Source: Cupriavidus sp. U2 (GTDB lineage: Bacteria; Pseudomonadota; Gammaproteobacteria; Burkholderiales; Burkholderiaceae). Taken from it: a stretch of DNA of 64,000 nucleotides. The stretch spans positions 27,990-91,989 of the forward strand of contig NZ_RCOG02000028.1 in NCBI RefSeq assembly GCF_009663685.2, in the 5' to 3' direction. A program made the position numbers and the translations under genes. Positions 60,827 to 64,000 of the stretch are shown here, one piece after another. Positions within the stretch are counted from its first letter, which is position 1; each line of letters opens with the position of its first letter. The notes under the pieces are model-generated. The model was not told the origin of the DNA. It ran no database searches and saw only the letters and a list, made by a program, of their open reading frames with translations.

Positions 60827-61702
60827 ATGTTACGAAACCGAAACGTCACTCGGCGCACGATACTGCGCGGCTTGGTGGCTTGGGGAGTGGCACCGTTTTC
60901 GCTTGCGGTTGGGCGCGACCCAGATCTGCTGCGGTTTGGGACAACGCCAGTTTTTCTGAATGACCGTGTGGAGACGACGCGGCGCTGGCAGCAGTACCTC
61001 GAGACGGTGACTGGCAAGCGCATACAGTTCGTTCAGCGAGGGTCCTACGGCGAGATCCTGGAGTTGCTCGTGCGCGACGAACTCGACGTCGCGTGGGTCT
61101 GCGGATATCCGTACGTCATGGCCAAGGATCGATTGACTCTGCTTGCGACGCCGCTCTATCACGGCAAGCCGCTTTACCAGTCCTATGTCATCGTTCCGGA
61201 GACCGACCGTGTGACCCAAACGATTGGCGACTTGGCGGGGAGGATTTACGCCTTTAGCGATCCGCTCTCCAATAGCGGGTATCTGGTCCCGCGCATTGAA
61301 CTGTTGTCACGCGGGACCAGTCCGGACCGCTTCTTCAGAAAGTCGTTCTTCACCTTCAGTCATCGCAAGGTGGTCGATGCAGTCCGCTTGGGTCTAGCCA
61401 ACGCCGGGTCGGTTGATGGCTATGTCTGGGACACTCTGGCCACCCAGCAACCGGAAGCTGTGCAGGGGGTGAGAGTGGCATGGCGGTCGAGGGAGTTTGG
61501 CTTCCCACCACTAGTCGTCAGAAGATCCCTTGCAGCCGGGGAAGTCGTGATGCTCAAGGAAGCGTTCCTAACAATGGGTCGATCTGAAGGTGGGCGCGAC
61601 GTGCTGGGTAGATTGAACCTGGATGGCTTCGCAAACGAGCCTGACAGTATCTTCGACACCATCGCGCAAATGGCACACACCGTAAGCACGTCGAGGACGT
61701 GA
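60827..61702 (+). CDS. aioX: Arsenite-binding periplasmic protein AioX (PhnD-like)
   Basis: 291 residues from MLRNRNVTRRTILRGLVAWG, a Tat-like signal. PhnD-type solute-binding fold (FGTTPVFLNDRVETTRRWQQ, SDPLSNSGYLVPRIELLSRG). C92 in DVAWVCGYPYVMAK corresponds to the Cys shown to be needed for arsenite sensing in other AioX proteins. It binds arsenite and signals to AioS. Start chosen for GAGGAG 8 bases upstream; the frame is open 23 codons further. The stop overlaps the aioS start. Confidence 0.92.
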   Translation: MLRNRNVTRRTILRGLVAWGVAPFSLAVGRDPDLLRFGTTPVFLNDRVETTRRWQQYLETVTGKRIQFVQRGSYGEILELLVRDELDVAWVCGYPYVMAKDRLTLLATPLYHGKPLYQSYVIVPETDRVTQTIGDLAGRIYAFSDPLSNSGYLVPRIELLSRGTSPDRFFRKSFFTFSHRKVVDAVRLGLANAGSVDGYVWDTLATQQPEAVQGVRVAWRSREFGFPPLVVRRSLAAGEVVMLKEAFLTMGRSEGGRDVLGRLNLDGFANEPDSIFDTIAQMAHTVSTSRT

Positions 61703-63162
61703 TGGGCGTACGTGACCTCAGCTACCGTTATCGCATTCCGCTTGCACTTACGGCTGTCATCCTCGCAACGGAATTCGTGGTCACGCTGACGCTGCTGTCA
61801 CAAGGACTGGCGGATGCCCGCCATGACCTGCGTGCTGGTGCGACAAATCTGGTTGCCGTGTTATCGAGGTCATTGCGGGATCCTCTATTGCGCGATGACG
61901 TGTGGCAAGCATTCGAGGTGATTCGCACCCCAATCGAAGCGCGCGAAGCGGACAACGCACTCGATAGCATTACTGTGACCGACAATGCAGCCCGCGTCTT
62001 CGTATCGACAGACACAAAGACATTCCCGATGATGGCAAGCGTGGAAGCGTTGTCGCCCCCAGCGAAAGCACTCCTTGCTGAGCCGAGTGGGAAGGCCGGC
62101 GTGCATTACACGGGAGCAGGCTGGCTGTTTGTCGACGATGTCGTGGCCTCTGGCAATGTGCTTGCCGATGATGGATCCAACTTAGGGAGAGTTGTTGTCG
62201 TCTATGACGCCGAGAAGATTTCGTCGCGTCTGCGCAAGACCCTGCTGCAATTATTCGCAGTGACCTTGCCCGGGCTCGTCGTCCTCATCGCGATTGGCTG
62301 GATATGGGGGAAGCGCATCGTTGCGCCACTGTCCCGTCTGTCGTATGCGTTGCAGCGGGTCGGCAAGGATTCGCCAGAACACATTGCGTCTATGGTGGAC
62401 AAGGCGGGACATGCTGAGATCGCGCTGTTGAACGCGCGCTTCAAGGACATGCTGACGGGTCTTGCGGAGAAAGAGCGACTTGAGAAGGAAATTCTGACCT
62501 CCGAGCGGCTCGCCGCGGTGGGCCGCGTTGCCGCGGGCATCGCACATGAAATCAACAATCCGCTTGGTGGCATGCTCAATGCCGTGGACACGTTGGCAAC
62601 ACACGGCAGCCCGGACGCCTTCACAAACAAAACCCTTGGCCTCCTCGAGCGCGGACTGAATCAGATCCGCACCACGGTGGGCGCGTTGCTAGTCGAAGCG
62701 CGACTGGATTCACCGGCCATGTCACCGTCCGACTGGGAAGACTTGAGGACGCTCGCTGCTCCACAAATTGACGCCCGCCGCGGAGAGCTGTTTTGGCAGG
62801 TAAGGATCACTGAGCCAGTGCCGCTCCCATCGCACTATGTACGACAGCTTTCGCTGAATCTGTTGCTCAATGCCGTCAAGGCCATCGGTGAGCACGGGAG
62901 AATCTGGTTCCGTGCCGACGTTCAAGAGGGAAGCTTGCGCATCAGGGTAGCGAACGATGGAGAGCCGATTCCACCGGAGCGCATGGAGCATCTGTTTGAG
63001 CCCTATTCGATGGTTCAACATGAAGGTGGTCGTCGTTCCTATCCCATTGGCCTATGGGTCTGCTACCAGGTTACAACCACACTTAATGGGTCGATCCGGG
63101 CGGTGAACGATGGTGGTGTAACGTGCTTTGATGTGACGATTCCGATTGATGGAGCAGCATGA
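61702..63162 (+). CDS. aioS: Sensor histidine kinase AioS
   Basis: 486 residues. TM1 about 13-33 (IPLALTAVILATEFVVTLTL), periplasmic domain about 34-180, TM2 about 184-204 (LFAVTLPGLVVLIAIGWIWG), HAMP-like linker, H-box with H282 (GIAHEINNPLGGMLNAVDTL), N-box LSLNLLLNAVKAIGEHG and G-boxes VANDGEPIPPERMEHLFEPY. The NtrB-like H-box fits a partner of the NtrC-type AioR. ATG overlaps the aioX stop (TGATG). Confidence 0.93.
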   Translation: MGVRDLSYRYRIPLALTAVILATEFVVTLTLLSQGLADARHDLRAGATNLVAVLSRSLRDPLLRDDVWQAFEVIRTPIEAREADNALDSITVTDNAARVFVSTDTKTFPMMASVEALSPPAKALLAEPSGKAGVHYTGAGWLFVDDVVASGNVLADDGSNLGRVVVVYDAEKISSRLRKTLLQLFAVTLPGLVVLIAIGWIWGKRIVAPLSRLSYALQRVGKDSPEHIASMVDKAGHAEIALLNARFKDMLTGLAEKERLEKEILTSERLAAVGRVAAGIAHEINNPLGGMLNAVDTLATHGSPDAFTNKTLGLLERGLNQIRTTVGALLVEARLDSPAMSPSDWEDLRTLAAPQIDARRGELFWQVRITEPVPLPSHYVRQLSLNLLLNAVKAIGEHGRIWFRADVQEGSLRIRVANDGEPIPPERMEHLFEPYSMVQHEGGRRSYPIGLWVCYQVTTTLNGSIRAVNDGGVTCFDVTIPIDGAA

Positions 63163-64000
63163 TGAGCGTCAGTTCCCCGAGGTTGTGTCTCATCGAAGAT
63201 GATCCCATCATGGGGGAATCCGTGGCGGATCGCTTCAGTCTTGAGGGGTTCGTCCTTGATTGGTATCGCACAGGCGAGGCCGCCCTCGATGCGATCAAAT
63301 CACGGCGCTACAGTGCTGTGATCAGCGATATTCGTCTGCCCGATATCTCGGGAGATCAGGTTTTCAAGAGAGTCGCGGAGCAGGCTACCTTCGTACCGCC
63401 GTTCATCTTCATTACGGCTTTCGCGAGCGTTGAGCAGGCGGTCGAGATCCTGAAGCACGGCGCAACCGATTATGTAACCAAACCGTTCGACATCAGCGAG
63501 CTGGTGAAGAAGGTTTGCCTGACCATCGGGCACCGAACCAGCATTCCCAGGACATCATTCGAGTCGCCCTTGGGCGTGTCCGAGCCGATGTTGGCGTTGG
63601 CTGACATGCTGCCCCGAATCGCGAAGCGGGCACGCATCACGCTCATAACTGGCGAATCGGGCGTGGGCAAGGAGGTCCTTGCACATTGGCTCCATGAACT
63701 CGGCGGCAAAGTCGAGGCTCCGTTTGTGGCGGTCAACTGCGGTGCCATCCCCGAGACCCTGCTGGAAGCTGAATTTTTTGGCGCGGAGCGAGGTGCCTAT
63801 ACCGGGCTGGATCGGGCAAGAAAAGGGCTGTTCGAGCAGGCCATTGGCGGAACCCTCTTCCTTGACGAGATCGGGGACCTTCCACACGCCATGCAGGTCA
63901 AGCTGCTGCGCGCTATTCAGGAGCAACAGATCCGACGACTCGGGTCGGACAAGGTTGTGCCGGTAGACCTACGTATCGTGTGTGCGACCAATCGAGATCT
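63159..64000 (+). CDS. aioR: Sigma-54-dependent response regulator AioR (C-terminus outside window)
   Basis: About 280 N-terminal residues are visible. Receiver domain 1-125 with D57 in AVISDIRLPDISG and KPFDISELV, then AAA+ domain with Walker A ITGESGVGKEVLAHW, the sigma-54 contact loop GAYTGLDRARKGLFEQA (GAFTGA-type with Tyr) and Walker B GGTLFLDEIGDLP. The C-terminal helix-turn-helix is cut off. Activates aioBA through the sigma-54 promoter. Start overlaps the aioS stop by 4 bp; a second ATG follows directly. Confidence 0.94.
   Translation, partial: MMSVSSPRLCLIEDDPIMGESVADRFSLEGFVLDWYRTGEAALDAIKSRRYSAVISDIRLPDISGDQVFKRVAEQATFVPPFIFITAFASVEQAVEILKHGATDYVTKPFDISELVKKVCLTIGHRTSIPRTSFESPLGVSEPMLALADMLPRIAKRARITLITGESGVGKEVLAHWLHELGGKVEAPFVAVNCGAIPETLLEAEFFGAERGAYTGLDRARKGLFEQAIGGTLFLDEIGDLPHAMQVKLLRAIQEQQIRRLGSDKVVPVDLRIVCATNRD

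Noticed and set aside
1..64000. CRISPR arrays, tRNA or rRNA genes
   Set aside because: No regularly spaced direct repeats and no cloverleaf-like or ribosomal sequence was recognised on reading.

Overview
The window is GC-rich DNA of a beta-proteobacterium, most likely a Burkholderiales species close to Cupriavidus or Ralstonia. This rests on three Bug-type tricarboxylate receptors, LysR-controlled acid catabolism genes, strongly G/C-ended codons in the housekeeping-like genes, and the type of arsenic genes. The species assignment is an inference. No tRNA, rRNA or CRISPR array was recognised.

Left part (1-18.65 kb): acid and acyl-CoA catabolism. It holds a partial acyl-CoA dehydrogenase; a catabolic operon (two beta-hydroxyacid dehydrogenases, a Bug receptor, an aldehyde dehydrogenase) that also contains two decayed genes, a hydrolase and a metallo-beta-lactamase-fold lactonase; two LysR regulators; a second Bug receptor; an MmgE/PrpD protein with an NDP-forming acyl-CoA synthetase; and an etfBA - bifunctional hydratase/dehydrogenase - thiolase cluster.

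Middle (18,708-32,239): a complete 13.5-kb Tn3-superfamily transposon of the Tn4651 type. It has 46-bp terminal inverted repeats, tnpA, divergent tnpS/tnpT resolution genes and a recombination site between them. Its cargo is a hybrid histidine kinase coupled to a REC-EAL phosphodiesterase, plus a cysteine-dioxygenase-like cupin. No target duplication flanks it. The right flank (32.3-35.5 kb) is debris with a membrane protein of unknown function and two inverted pieces of tyrosine recombinase genes.

35.2-40.5 kb: a small zinc-ribbon ORF, a LysR - Bug receptor - class V aminotransferase group on one strand, and a metallophosphoesterase.

Right part (40.8-64 kb): an arsenic resistance and arsenite oxidation island. 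arsR1 is divergent from pstSCAB-phoU-phoB, whose promoter carries two Pho boxes followed by a 28-bp dyad. Convergent to it is the operon arsR2-arsI-arsC-arsC-acr3-arsC-arsH-MFS-arsO, whose promoter is a 38-bp palindrome reaching into the arsR2 start codon. Next come a ModE-like regulator and modABC with a TauE/SafE permease, then aioBA (arsenite oxidase) divergent from aioX-aioS-aioR, with a sigma-54 promoter before aioB. The likely division of labour is: PstSCAB takes up phosphate (and perhaps arsenate) under Pho control; the arsC products, ACR3 and the other ars products reduce, expel or transform arsenic; ModABC supplies molybdate for the AioA cofactor; AioX-AioS-AioR sense arsenite and switch on AioBA.
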